Source: Paratinospora sagittata (lineage: Eukaryota; Streptophyta; Magnoliopsida; Ranunculales; Menispermaceae). Taken from it: a stretch of DNA of 64,000 nt. This document shows, piece by piece, positions 43,338-54,887 of this stretch (positions are counted from its first letter, which is position 1; the number at the start of each line of letters is the position of its first letter). The notes under the pieces are model-generated. The model made no database searches. It saw nothing but the letters and a program-made list of their open reading frames with translations, and was not told the DNA's origin. The stretch spans positions 11,257,001 through 11,321,000 of the forward strand of contig CM069597.1 of assembly GCA_035771175.1 (NCBI GenBank). The letters are read 5' to 3'. The position numbers and the translations under genes are program-made.

Positions 43338-45889
43338 ATGGCTCCAAAGACCAAAAAGCTTCCGACTCACTCCATTAGAAAGAGAGCTTCGTCTCATTCT
43401 CCTTCCCCATGAGGCATAGAAGAGCTGGAGTTTGAGCTAAATAGTCAGTTGAGGTTCCTACAACCTTAGTACTCAGGCTCCACATGATGACGCACAAATT
43501 CCAACTGATTCATCTTGGTCTGAACCTTCCAATTCCACTATTGCATTGACAAAACAATCCAAGAAAGAGAAGAGAGCTGAGAAAATCTCTTCGAAATCAG
43601 TCGTAATAGGACATTATGTGGATTTCTCATTTTTCACTAGAGCTCATTTGAATGTCCTACTCCTATTTGAATTCCAAGGATGGATTTCTTTTCTCACATA
43701 TCAAAATAAATGGTATCCTAACCTTGTCAAAGAATGCCACAAGAATTTAGAAAAGAACCCAGATGTGGTTTAGTTAAGCAATCCAAGGTAAAGGGAAAAC
43801 ATGTAAAGATTTTCCCCCCCAAGTCTTTCAATCTACATTTTCTCTTCCTAATGATGTCCATATCATCCATCAAAGCTCCAACGGTATTCATTTGGAAGGT
43901 TATAACGACCTTGTTGCCTTGAACTATTGCTCTAGAAATAAAAATTGGACTAGTGTGGATAACAAGCTTACCAACCAGTCATTTTAACTCATTCCTAAAA
44001 TAAATCATAACATCATTTCTCACCTAGTTTAACCAAGAGTAGGTAGCAGAGGAAATGTCAATGAATTAGATTTGTTCCTTATTTGGTTTGTGCTGAAAAA
44101 GATAAATGTAAGCCTCCCACATGTGCTGCTGGATTTCCTTGTGAAGACAACTTCAAGAAGATGAGGAATTCCCTTTGGTATGTACTTAACACCAATCTTT
44201 GAAGTTGCTGGTGTGGATCTTCAAGGAGAAGAAGTTCATCAAGTGGATAGGTACGGGTGCATTGGTCACACTATTGTCATGCTAATGAAGTATGTGTATG
44301 CCCCAGAACTAAAAAGGTGATTTCACAGGAAAGTTGTTCTAGTTGATGTAACAGTTGGACTTTTTAAAGAAACTAAAGAAGAAATGTTGGGTGAAACACA
44401 ACATGATCAAGAAGGTGTTGATTATGAAAAGACACATTTTGAATTACCTTTTCGAGGGGATGTTTCCATGGAAGAGGAGCCCCATGAAGAAGAAGTTGTA
44501 GCTCATGATGAAGCATGTCTCAAGCCCAAGATCAAGCCAATGAAGCAAATGAGGAATTTCATCATGATGCCCCTGACCATTTTCCAGTTCATGTTGAACA
44601 TGCTGATCACTTTTCTCCAATCCATCATGGAGAGTTTTTCTTCCCAACTCAATCATTTAAATCTCTATTCAATGAAAATGACTCTCTGAAAAGGTTCAAG
44701 AGGCTAATGAGGAGCATACGACTATCCTATTAGCTGAAATGAAGAGGTTGGTTGAGGAGGAAAGATCTCATGGCTCATCAGAAATCAACAAATGTGCTGA
44801 AGAGATGACTCTTATGGTCAGCCAATTATCTGATGCCATTGGATCTTTGGAGAAGCAAGTTGATGTTCTGAAAACTTCTATGCCATCTACAAGCACTACT
44901 CCACCGACTTTCTACTTGATTATTTTGGAACACATGAAGGGTGATCTTGAGAAGATCAAGGACTCAATTACCTCTCTTTCTCAAGCACCACCTGTTTCGA
45001 CAACACAAGCTCCACCTACTTTTGATTTGAGTGTGTTGCATGATTTGAAAGAGGAACTAAGTCAAGTGAAAACCACTATTCTGTCTTTTTTAGTTGCAAC
45101 TCCATCTACTGTCTTTACTCCACCAAGTGTTGTTGATATCGGTCTCCTAAATCATGTTCTTGAAGCTATCAAAAGTTTGAACCATATAGTTGTATTAAGT
45201 GTTTCGAGCTCTACAACAGTAAATTTTAATGGAAGAAAAAATTGAAACTTGTTTTTATCAATTGATCAGATCAAAGAGAAGTTGAACAACATGGAGAACA
45301 AAATTCCATTCTTATCTTCTACAATTCTTGACTTGCCCTTCACTGTAACTAGAGTTGCTGATAGAATGGAAGGAGTCATTAGATTCATTGAGGAGATGTT
45401 CAAGCTAATCTCAAGAAGACTACATTGATCAGTGTGGTTCTTCACACAGCATATGAGGAGATTTAGCATGTTGTTTGAACTCTTGAAAGAGAGAGGTACT
45501 AGAGTACCAAAAGCCCTCAGAGCTCCAACATTCACGAGGCCTAGGATGCCAAGTGAAAGACCTGACATGCCTGAAGGTTTGCTAGTTGAACCTGATGACA
45601 CTGCTGACGAGAGAGCTCCAGTTGCTCAAGCTACACGGTGTATGACACCACGTGAGGGAAATTTTTTTTTTTTGAAATTCCATCTCCAAGAGTCTCCCTC
45701 AGACTTGAACATGTTGAAATTTCTTTAACTTCTCACTTTGCTACTAGACTTGCTGATAGATACAGAAGATCTTTTTCAAGACCTGATCCTCTGAATCCCT
45801 TCAACTATGATAAGGAAAAAGAGACTGCTTTTGAGAATTTCATGAGAAATTACAGAGGAAAAGGAAAAGGAAAAGGAAAGAAGAAGTGA
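43338..45889 (+). pseudogene. envelope-like / plant transposon protein frame of element D
   Basis: Sireviruses often carry a third frame of unknown function before the 3' LTR, called envelope-like. ATG 43338 begins MAPKTKKLPTHSIRKRA, a basic start usual for these proteins. Blocks in order: KSVVIGHYVDFSFF (about 43600), WYPNLVKECHKN, LPHVLLDFLVK near 44115, IPFGMYLTPIFEV with GVDLQGEEV near 44170-44240, an acidic middle, a Thr/Pro-rich coiled-coil section (44739-45245), and a basic tail GKGKGKGKKK ending at TGA 45887. Stops and shifts occur from 43409 on, so it is dead. I see no signal peptide or membrane segment in the readable parts. Assignment is from remembered family pattern. Confidence 0.65.
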
Positions 45890-46276
45890 AGTACAAATAG
45901 TTGACATCTCACCTTTTTTATGTTTTCAAAAGGGGGAAAAGAAGTGTGGAGGAAAATAAGTGAAGTGTGGAACAAGAAAAGAAAAGAAGCAAATCACAAA
46001 GTCGAGGGGAGATTAAGAAGAAATGCTAATATGTTTTTGTATTGATTTTGTACCTTGTTTATATGTGTAATAAAATGTTTTATATATCATGTCTTCATTT
46101 GTATTGAATGCAATCTTATGTTGAATGAAGATGATAAGTGATACTATGTTCAATGTGTAATTAGTTTTTCTGAAACAATGAATGCATGGTTCCATGATTA
46201 TGGTTTGAATTTTCATAACATTTTGTGACTTAAGCCAAAAGGTTTAAGTGTTTGAAATCGTCAAAAAGGGGGAGAT
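45890..46276 (+). other. element D 3' untranslated region and polypurine tract
   Basis: Noncoding. AAAAGGGGGAAAAGAAG (about 45928), GTCGAGGGGAG (about 46001) and the terminal AAAAAGGGGGAGAT (46263-46276) are polypurine runs; the last abuts the LTR. Confidence 0.8.
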
Positions 46277-46734
46277 TGCTATCTCAAGAGACCCCATGAA
46301 GAATGTTTTGATGATTGCAAACTACTGCATCTTATGAACTGACATTATGTTAAGTGTTTTAGTTAAGCAAATGAAGAAATGTCTCGAGCCAATTCATTTT
46401 ATTGAAAAAAGATCAAGCCAAAAGCAAATAAAGAATTGCTCAATCAAAACACAGGACATGAAGTGTTATGGTATTAAAGTAAGTCTAGATTGTAGAATCT
46501 TACTCATCACATTTCAACATCATCTTAACTTAAAATGATTTTCAAAGTTACCTTATTTCTTAAAGTTCATTTTGATTCAATGAGTTTAATTGTATTTCAA
46601 ATCAGTTGTTTCAATTCAAAAATGCTTTTGAAAGACCTCCTTCAAATGATGATTTAGTTTCAAAAACAATCCTAATTCAATTTGATTTTGATCCAAAAGA
46701 TTTACAGTAAAATCAGTTGAATTTTTACTCAGTG

Positions 46735-46990
46735 TCTTTCAGGGCGCTCATGCAGTGGCCAATCACTTAAAATCAGGCCTCCACTGACGCAATAGGACGC
46801 TCAAAGTTTCTAGGAAATCTGGTAGCTTAGTCCAGTAGGACGCTCAAGTCGAGTAGCGCCCTCCTTGAATTGACTGTGTTCAAGCCACTTTTGGCTTGAC
46901 TATTTTTCAAGAAGCTACTGATGTGTTAGGACGCTCCTGTTCTTTTGAACCTTCTGGGCTTCAATTATTTTAGGACGCTATTCGAAACTG
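46735..46990 (+). repeat. U3 word array in LTR D
   Basis: AGGGCGCTC, AGGACGCTCAA (twice), GTAGCGCCCTCC, AGGACGCTCCTG and AGGACGCTATT, spaced 30-60 bp, all upstream of the TATA box. The core is the same as family A. Confidence 0.78.
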
Positions 46991-47559
46991 TGTCAGTTAC
47001 TGATGCTGTATTTTCTGAAACTTTGTTAAAGCTGACTTTCTGATCATTTCCCAATTCGTGTAAAATCTTACTGATAAGAAAATTTCAACATCTATTTTCA
47101 TACTATTTTCATGAAAGAATCAGACCGTTTAATTCAAATTTCAAATCTCTTTCACAACGGTTTTGAAATCCCTCATGATGAACTTGTGCCATTCTTGTCT
47201 ATATATATCCAACTTGAAAATGAAACTAAAAGAACCTTTTGAAATTGTTTTTCGCACTCTTTGAATGTTAGTCGGTTATAATTTCTATATTTTTTGAGCT
47301 GCCAGTACTTTGATATTGATACTGATATTGATATTGATTTATACTTTATCCAAAACAATTTTGCAATTTTGGATTTCTTGAGCTATATCTTATATCATTT
47401 AAAAAATCTAAAAAGAAAAAAAAGTTTCTATCTTTACTCATTTTTCAGTTGTTTTTAACTTCTATCTTTTTCTGAAACTGTGATTGACTAAAGGTTCATA
47501 GGTTTATGTTGAAAACCTTTGAAGATAGTTTTTTTGTTCTACAACTATCTAAGTTGTGT

Positions 47560-47765
47560 TGTTAGCCTTGGTATAAGGTTATTTTCGTGGTTGCTCTTAC
47601 ACCCACGAAGTTAAGTTGGTTAGTGGTAGGCTCACACCCGTAAAGTTGAGTAGGCTAGGTAGACTCACACTTGTGTAAGTTGAGGAATGTGAAGGTTGTC
47701 TCACAACTACGAAGTTGAGACATGGTAAAGGTTTGATCCTCACCCATGAAGAGGCATCCTTAGTG
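47560..47765 (+). repeat. hairpin array in LTR D
   Basis: CTCA/TGAG around CACCCGTAAAGT, GTCTCA/TGAGAC around CAACTACGAAGT, and CCTC/GAGG around ACCCATGAA. About six units, some decayed. Confidence 0.75.
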
Positions 47766-47847
47766 ATGTTTGGATATCCGAACTGAGGAGGTTAGGTAGT
47801 GGAGGAAGGCATATAGCTAAACCACTCTGAATCTTGTGTGATCATTT

Positions 47848-49901
47848 TGTTGCCCAGATATGTCCAAGAGGGGGGTGAATTGGACACTTAGCAGATTTTA
47901 ACCTTTCTATAATGAAAGCATATTAAACAAAGTATAACAATTACACACAACAAACTTAAATGGGACAATGCATGCAAGATTTATAGTGGTTCAGCCGTGC
48001 CTACATCCACTACCTAACCTCCTCAATTAGGATTTGTGCAAACTCCACTATGGACTTTCTTACGGGTAAAGATCAAACTGATACACTTTCTCAACTTACG
48101 AGTGTGAGAAGTACCGTTTCTCAACTTATGGGTGTGAGAGGACCGTTTCTCAACTTATGGGTGTGAGAGGACCGTTTCTTAACTTATGAGTGTGAGAAGA
48201 CATATTCTCTACTTACAGGTGAGAAAAAACCTTTTCTCAACTTACGGGCGTGAGACAACTATTTACAACTATGAGCAACACTGGCTCTTGCCCAGTGACT
48301 AATCAGTCGCTGTAGATTAAATACAAGATGAAGTATGATTCTCTTTACTTAGAATCAAAGTGATACTTACAAAGCTTTGGATTGAACCTTCTTTGATCAC
48401 AAATTCAACAAAATGTGTATGATGAAGTTTATGTTGAACACAGGTTCAAATAGCTTTTGTCTTCTTCAATGGGTTTTTGAAATAATGAAGATGAAGACCA
48501 ATCAACCCAGAAGACTTGAAGTTTTTCTTTCAAAAGATCGTAAAATCAAGAACAAGTGGAAGAAGATTAACTTCAAAAAGTGTTTTGGCACAAACGAAAA
48601 CTGTTAATACGTTTTGAATGAATTTCAATTTCGTATATCATTAGTGGTTTTTTTACTCCAAGGCGGCACGTATATATAGGAATAATAGAGGCGCAATGGA
48701 CTTGATGATTTTTGGCGCTCTAGGTTATTTTAAATATAACGTTAAAATTCTTTCCCGAAATGGATCGATTCAGCTCAATACATATTATGACGATAACACC
48801 TAACTCATCTGATCCTTTCATGAAAGAGGAATGTTCTGACGAAGTTGTAGAACATTTAAAAAGTTGTAAAAAGGTTGTTGTACGATTATGAAAAGTTCTG
48901 AAAGGTATTCGTACATTTCTGAAAAAGTTAATAGAAATACCAGTAATGTCAGAACAACAAAAATATCTTTTATATCGTTTTGTTCCTTTGAGGGCGATCA
49001 TAGAACATCAGCATCCTACTGAACAATGAAGTGAGGGGACTACGGAATAGTAAGCGTCCTGACTTACTTTGAAAATTAATTGACTTAAATCATAGAACAT
49101 TAGCGTCCTCCTTTCTTTTAAAACATTAAACACACGAGTGCGCTACTCAAGGGTAAGCGTCCTGATATTAAAAATCGTTTTAAAACAATGTTAAGTGAGC
49201 TGACGGACGGTAAGCATCCTGAAAGTTATTTAAGTTGATTTTAAATATGTGGGCGCTCCTACACAAGTAGCGTTCTGATAATTTATTCAACTTATAACTT
49301 ATCAGCGACTGTAAAGATAGAAATCACTTAAAAAGAAAAGCAAACTTCCAGTAAGCTGAAACTAAGTCAGCGTCCTGACATTCTCAAAGGTTGATAAAAG
49401 AAAGGTCGTTACTCACAAGTAAGCGTCCTTATTAATCAGTTCAATTCAACCTTGAGCTTCCTAATATTTTATCAGCGTTCTGACTCATCAAGTCCAAGAG
49501 GGCGCAGCTAAAACATTAGCATCCTGAAAGACTTTTATAAAAGCGGTTTTTGATTTCTCGATTAAAGCTCGATAAAACATAATATAACTGGATTAAATCG
49601 AATATGCAACCGATCGATTAAAACATGCAGGCATGTGTACTGTTAAATCACATGACATAGAAGGTCCTACAACCTATCATAATCTAATCATACAACTAAA
49701 CATCTTCAAACGATCATGGTCTTCAAGAAGATTTTTTAATACGTTCGCCATGCATCATTGAATCTTTGAAACCTTCAAGTAAGATTAGATATGCCATATG
49801 CTCACTAATATCATAAACAAAATGTAGTTTGTAATCATCAAAATATCTTTCATATCTGGGACATGATTTTCATAAGGGAGGTGAGGATAATTGGTTCAAC
49901 A
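47848..49901 (-). mobile_element. A2 3' LTR
   Basis: Minus strand begins TGTTGAACC at 49901 after the polypurine tract and ends GGGCAACA at 47848 (one base lost from GGGCCAACA); 2054 bp. The TATA run TATATATA is at 48671-48678, hairpin array 48055-48280, U3 words 48990-49530. Confidence 0.9.
48055..48280 (-). repeat. hairpin array in A2 3' LTR
   Basis: Minus-strand TCTCA-loop-TGAGA units with loops near CACCCATAAGT and CGCCCGTAAGT, five or six copies, one more than in A1. Copy number therefore varies inside family A. Confidence 0.8.
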
Positions 49902-49915
49902 ATTTTCCCCTTTTT
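49902..49915 (-). promoter_or_regulatory. A2 polypurine tract
   Basis: Minus strand AAAAAGGGGAAAAT next to the 3' LTR. A second tract, AAAAAGGGGAGAAAG, lies near 50105-50119 and a third near 50050, giving the repeated tracts of Sireviruses. Confidence 0.8.
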
Positions 49916-50181
49916 GATGATTTCAAACACATTACTATAGGCTTTGAAGCAAGCTAATAAAATGATGTGTGTATGCATGAGATGTAGTACTAATGTTTCA
50001 TATGATATGAGTGTATTACCAAGGAATGTACATAAAATATCACTAAAACTCCCCCTTAGTGTTAAACTCCTCTTGAGTTTATGATGCTTCAATGATAGTA
50101 CTTTCTCCCCTTTTTGAAATATCAAAAAGAGTAAAGTAGCATGAAATATATCTACCCCATAGAGAGGTAAGCATCAAAATA

Positions 50182-53100
50182 TCACAGATCGGTCTCAGAG
50201 AACATCCAAAGCTCTCTGCGAATGTGAGCAAACTGGTATTTTGTTAAGGCTTTAGTAAATATGTCCGCCAGTTGTTCTTTGGTTCCAATATGAGATAATA
50301 TGACTTCTCCATTTTGCACATGATCCTGTAAAAAGTGATGTCTTATTTGAATATGCTTAGTTCAGGAGTGCTATACAGGATTTTTAGATATGTTAATAGC
50401 ACTAGTATTATCGCACAAAATTTTAGGACATTGAATAAATATTTAATAATCCTGAAATTGTTGTTTCATGTAAAGAACCTAAGAACAACAACTTTCTGCT
50501 GCAAAATATTCTACTTCAGCTGTGGATAATGCCACAGAATGCTTTTTTTTTTTTTGCAAAATCAAGAAATCAAAGAATTTCCAAGAAAGTGACAAAATTT
50601 GGAGGTACTTTTCCTATCAGTTAGACTACCGGCATAGTTGGAGTCTATATAACTTCGCATATCAAAGGAAGTACCTTTGGAATACCATATTCCTAAGTGT
50701 GGTGTGCCATTTACGTATCTGAATATTCGTTTGACACTCTTTAAATGAGATTCTTTAGGTTCAAGTTGAAATCTTGCACAAAGACAGACACTGAACATGA
50801 TGTTAGGTCGACTTGTTGTTAAGTACAAAAGACTTCCAATCATACTTCTATAAAGTTTTGAATCAATTGATTTACCTTTTTCATCCTTATCTAATTTGAT
50901 TGCAGAGATACAGGGAGTATCAATTGATTTCAAATTGTGCATTTGCAACTTTTTAACCATTTCCTTAGCATACTTTGATTGGCATATGAAAGTGCCTTTC
51001 AGCATTTTCTTAATTTGTAAGCCGAGAAAATATGTAAGTTCTCCCATCATACTCATTTCAAATTCCTTCTGCATTAATTTAGAAAACTCATCAGATTTTT
51101 CTTTGTTTGATGCACCAAAAATGATATCATCCACATAAATTTGAATAATAAGCATATTGTCATTATGATGTTTGATAAACAAAGTTGGATTAAGTTTTCC
51201 TTTTAGAAACTTATGATCTAAAAGAAATGAACTTAGTCGATCATACCAAGCTCTTGGAGCTTGTCTTAATCCATATAAGGCTTTGTAGAGTTTGAACACA
51301 TTCCGGGTCTTGAGCATCCTCAAACCATGGAGGTTGTTCCACATATACCTCTTCGTTGATGTATCCATTTAGAAAAGCACTCTTTACATCCATTTGGTAT
51401 AAGAGAAAATCCTTGTAACAAGCATAGGCAAGTAACATTCTTATTGCCTCTAATCTTGCTACTGGGGCAAAGGCTTCTTCGAAGTCTATGCCTTCTTCTT
51501 GGTTGTACCCTTATGCAACCAATCAAGCCTTATTGCGGAAAATGATATCTTGTTCATTCTTTTTGTTTCTAAAGATCCATTTGGTTCCTATAACAGATTG
51601 ATGAAAAGGTCTAGGAACTAATTCCCATACTTTGTTTCGCACAAAGTGTCCTAGTTCTTCTTGCATAGCAAGAATCCAGTTTTCATCTTTCAGTGCCTCT
51701 TCCACTTTAATTGGTTCAAATTGTGATACCAAAGCAACAAGCAGCTGATCTTTTTGAATTGAAGCTCTAATGGATACACCCTTTCGTGGATCTCCTAAAA
51801 TTTGATCTTGGGAAAAACTTTGAAGCAGCCTAGAATTTTTAGAAGATTCTAAAGATGGTTCAGATTCAAGATCTATAACCTTGGTTGTCTTGGGTTCATC
51901 GTCATCAAAATTCAATTGCTGAAATTCATCCTCAAGATTTTTCTTATTAACACTTTCATCAAAATTTACATGAATTGATTCTTCTACAGTTTGATTAGAT
52001 TTGTTGAAGGCTCTGTAGTCTCTACTGTGAGAAGAATATCCTATATCTGATTTAGGTTCAAACTTATCTAAATTGTCTTTATCATTAAGAATAAAACATT
52101 TACATCCGAATACTCGGAACTAACTAATGGTGGGTGCTCTACCCTTTCATAGTTCATATGGAGTTTTATTCAAATCTTTTCTTATCAGAACATGGTTCAT
52201 CACATAGCACGCAGTGTTTATAGCTTCACCCCAAAAATGATTTGCAGTGTTATACACATTAAGCATGGTTCTACACATCTCCTGCAGAGTTCTATTCTTT
52301 CTCTCAACTACACCATTTTGCTGTGGTGTCCTAGAGGCTGATAGATGGAGAGTGTAACCTTTTTTGTTACAAAATTCTTCGAGATTTTTATTGACCAATT
52401 CACCACCTCTATCACTCCTAATTATGTTGATTTTGTAACCCTTTTCATTTTCGACTCTCTTACAGAATTTTATAAATGTTTCACATGCATTAGATTTATG
52501 AGCTAATAGAAATACCCATGTGAATCGAGTAAAGTCGTCAACAATCACAAACACATATGATTTACCACCTAAGCTTTGAGTTTTGGTTGGTCCGAAAAGA
52601 TCCATGTGAATTAGTTCGAGAGCTCTAGAGGTTGATTGATGTCTCTTGCTCTTAAATGATGATCGGGTATGCTTACCAAGTTGACATGGTTCACATACTT
52701 TGTCATTTGAGTAAGTTCCTTTCGGAATACCCTCTCACAAGATTATGTTTGACAATTCTAGTTATGTTATCCATATTAACATGAGCTAATCTCCTATGCC
52801 ATAGCCATACATCATTACAAGAGATAGCACTTAAACATGTTACATTTTGTTTCTTCATGTCATTAAAGTTTGTGCAATACACATTCTTAATTCTAGATGC
52901 CATGAATGCAACAGTTTTATCAGCATGCTTGACTGTGCACCTATTTGCTTCTAATGAAATGTCATAACTTTTGTCACATAATTAACTTATGCTCAAGAGA
53001 TTATGCTTCAGCCCTTCAACATAAAGTACATCAGATATGGATAAGAAATCGTTACCAATAGTTCTGATGCCTTCAATGTCACCTTTGTTGTCATCTCAAA

Positions 53101-53212
53101 AAGTAACCTTTCCTCCTTTATTCTTTTCAAGGCTCAAAAATTTAGATTTATCTCCAGTCATATGCCTTGAGCAGCCGCTGTCTAGATACCATATATCTTC
53201 ATTTTTGGATAT
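50182..53212 (-). pseudogene. A2 pol (protease, integrase, RT, RNase H)
   Basis: It follows gag in frame across a TAG (53213-53215). Protease WYLDSGCSRHM near 53180. Pre-integrase zinc site near 52675-52800. The integrase core keeps all three acidic positions: MDLFGPT (52605), IIRSDRGGE (about 52415) and VVERKNRT (about 52305). [37 protein letters not shown] and YVDD near 51125-51136. RNase H: STAEAEYFAA after a shift at a T-run (50547-50558). It ends at TGA 50182. Stops also occur near 53100, 52980, 52690, 52145 and 51515. It is better preserved than A1, especially the integrase. Confidence 0.9.
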
Positions 53213-54834
53213 CTACATAACATAAAATACTTTTGACTTTGGTACCCATGCAAGTTTGGGTCCATGCATGATAGCTTCAGTAAGAACAAAATTTTCAATC
53301 CATGCATATTTCTTTTTCTTTCTACTTAAAACATTGTATCTAAGTACGGTATGACCTTCCTTATGACATTTTTGGCATGTTGGTCATTTGATCAGTAAGG
53401 TATTGTATTCCTTTTGTTTCGACCCATGAGTATAGCCTAAGCCAGTTTTGTCTAATGCACATCTTTGTGATCCTAGCATCATGTCGAGAAACTTTTGACC
53501 ATTTGTGACTTTAGTCATAGTGTAGTTCAGGTCTTCTTTTTCCTTTCTAATAGTTTCATTTTCTATTTTTAATTCCCCAACAACTTTCTTAAGTTGTTCA
53601 TTGTTTAGAGACATTCCGTCTAGCTCTTCTTGTTGGAATTCTATTTCCTCAAGAGCTTCTTCAAGAATATGCTTAAGCTTTTCATTTTTCTTGGTCTCTT
53701 TACTAAGTTTCACCTTAAGTTCCTGAGTATGAGCATAGAGCTCATTAAGTTTTTCAATGAGTTTAGATTTTACCTTGGTACTTGCCATTAAGCACAGTGC
53801 AGTAGTGTGATCTGAATGCGCTTCATCTTCACTTGAACCTGAATCATCCCATGTAGCTTTGAGAACTTTCTTTTCCTTTCTATATGAGCTTGAGTTGTTT
53901 TTATATTTAGTGGGACATTCGCTCTTTACATGACCTAGTTTGTTACAGCCGTAACAAATTAACTCTGCAGGTTTAGACTTGGGTTTCTTTCCTTTGTGGA
54001 ACCTTTAGTAAGAGCTATTCTTCCTTTTTCTACTAAGCAACTTGTTAAACTTTCTAGACAACATAACCATGTCATCTTTTGAGTCTAAATCATTTTCAGA
54101 ATCAATTTCAACATTGAGGGCAATAGATTTCTTTTCTTTTTCCTCAACTTTGACCAGGCCCATCTTATCTTTTAACTTCATTTCATGAACCATCAATAAA
54201 CCGCATAGCTCATCAAAAGTATATTCAGCCAGATTCTTGGCTTCTTCAATGGCTGTGGCATTAGGTTCCCCATGTTTTGGGTAGGCCTCTTAGAAACTTT
54301 CTAATAGTTTCTTCTTGGTCATAGATTTTTCCTAGGTTCTTCATTTCATTGATGTTTGTTGTAAACCGAGCAATAGCCTCAGCTATCGAGTTAGTTTCCT
54401 TCATCTTATAGGTCTCATATTTTTCAACTAACAGTTGGAGCTTTGCCTTTTTAACTTGCAAAGTTCCTTCGTGGGTGACCTCTAACTTGTTCCAAATTTC
54501 CTTAGCGGTTTCACACGCACTAACTCTATTGAACTCTTCGACTAATAAACTACAAAACAAAATGTTTACAAGCTTGGTTATTCAATAGTTCTCTTTTCTT
54601 TTCCTTAATACTCCATTCGTCTATTTCCTTTGGGACAGTAGCACCGTCAACTATTTTAGTAGGCGTTGGACAACCGTATGTCACAACATCCCACATCTCT
54701 AGATCTTGGGCTTTTAGGTAGTACCTAATCTTAGTTTTCCAGTGCGAATAGTTTTCTCCCTTTTATTGTGGTGGTCGGTTGGTGGAGTTTCCTTCACCTG
54801 AGAGATAAGTACCTCTTTCGTTTTGTCCTGCCAT
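53213..54834 (-). pseudogene. A2 gag
   Basis: ATG at 54832-54834 starts MAGQNERGTYLSGEG, as in A1. UBN2-type capsid region (EEFNRVSACETAKEIWNKLE, FTTNINEMKNLGKI), first zinc knuckle near 53920-53965 (C-X2-C-X4-H-X4-C order, diverged), and a long coiled coil (53384-53788, KLKHILEEALEEIEF). A second knuckle follows near 53345-53385; its last position reads Tyr instead of Cys (GHTVLRY). Stops occur early near 54765 and near 54005 and 53385. It ends at the TAG 53213-53215 shared with A1. Confidence 0.85.
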
Positions 54835-54873
54835 ACTCAATCAAAGATGGTTAGATACTTTGACGGTTCACCT

Positions 54874-54885
54874 GTTCTGATACCA
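54874..54885 (-). promoter_or_regulatory. A2 primer binding site
   Basis: Minus strand TGGTATCAGAAC, two bases from the LTR end at 54888; one mismatch from the tRNA-Met site. Confidence 0.88.
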
Positions 54886-54887
54886 AT

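Larger units (their letters stand above)
46277..47847 (+). mobile_element. element D 3' LTR, main part
   Basis: It starts TGCTATCTCAAGAG after the polypurine tract. Early word TTTTGATGATTGCAAAC; U3 words 46738-46985; TATA run TATATATAT at 47200-47208; hairpin array 47560-47765; GGTTAGGTAGTGGAGG block. It is cut at 47847 by A2 (target CATTT, 47843-47847) and finishes at 56906-57010. Confidence 0.88.
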
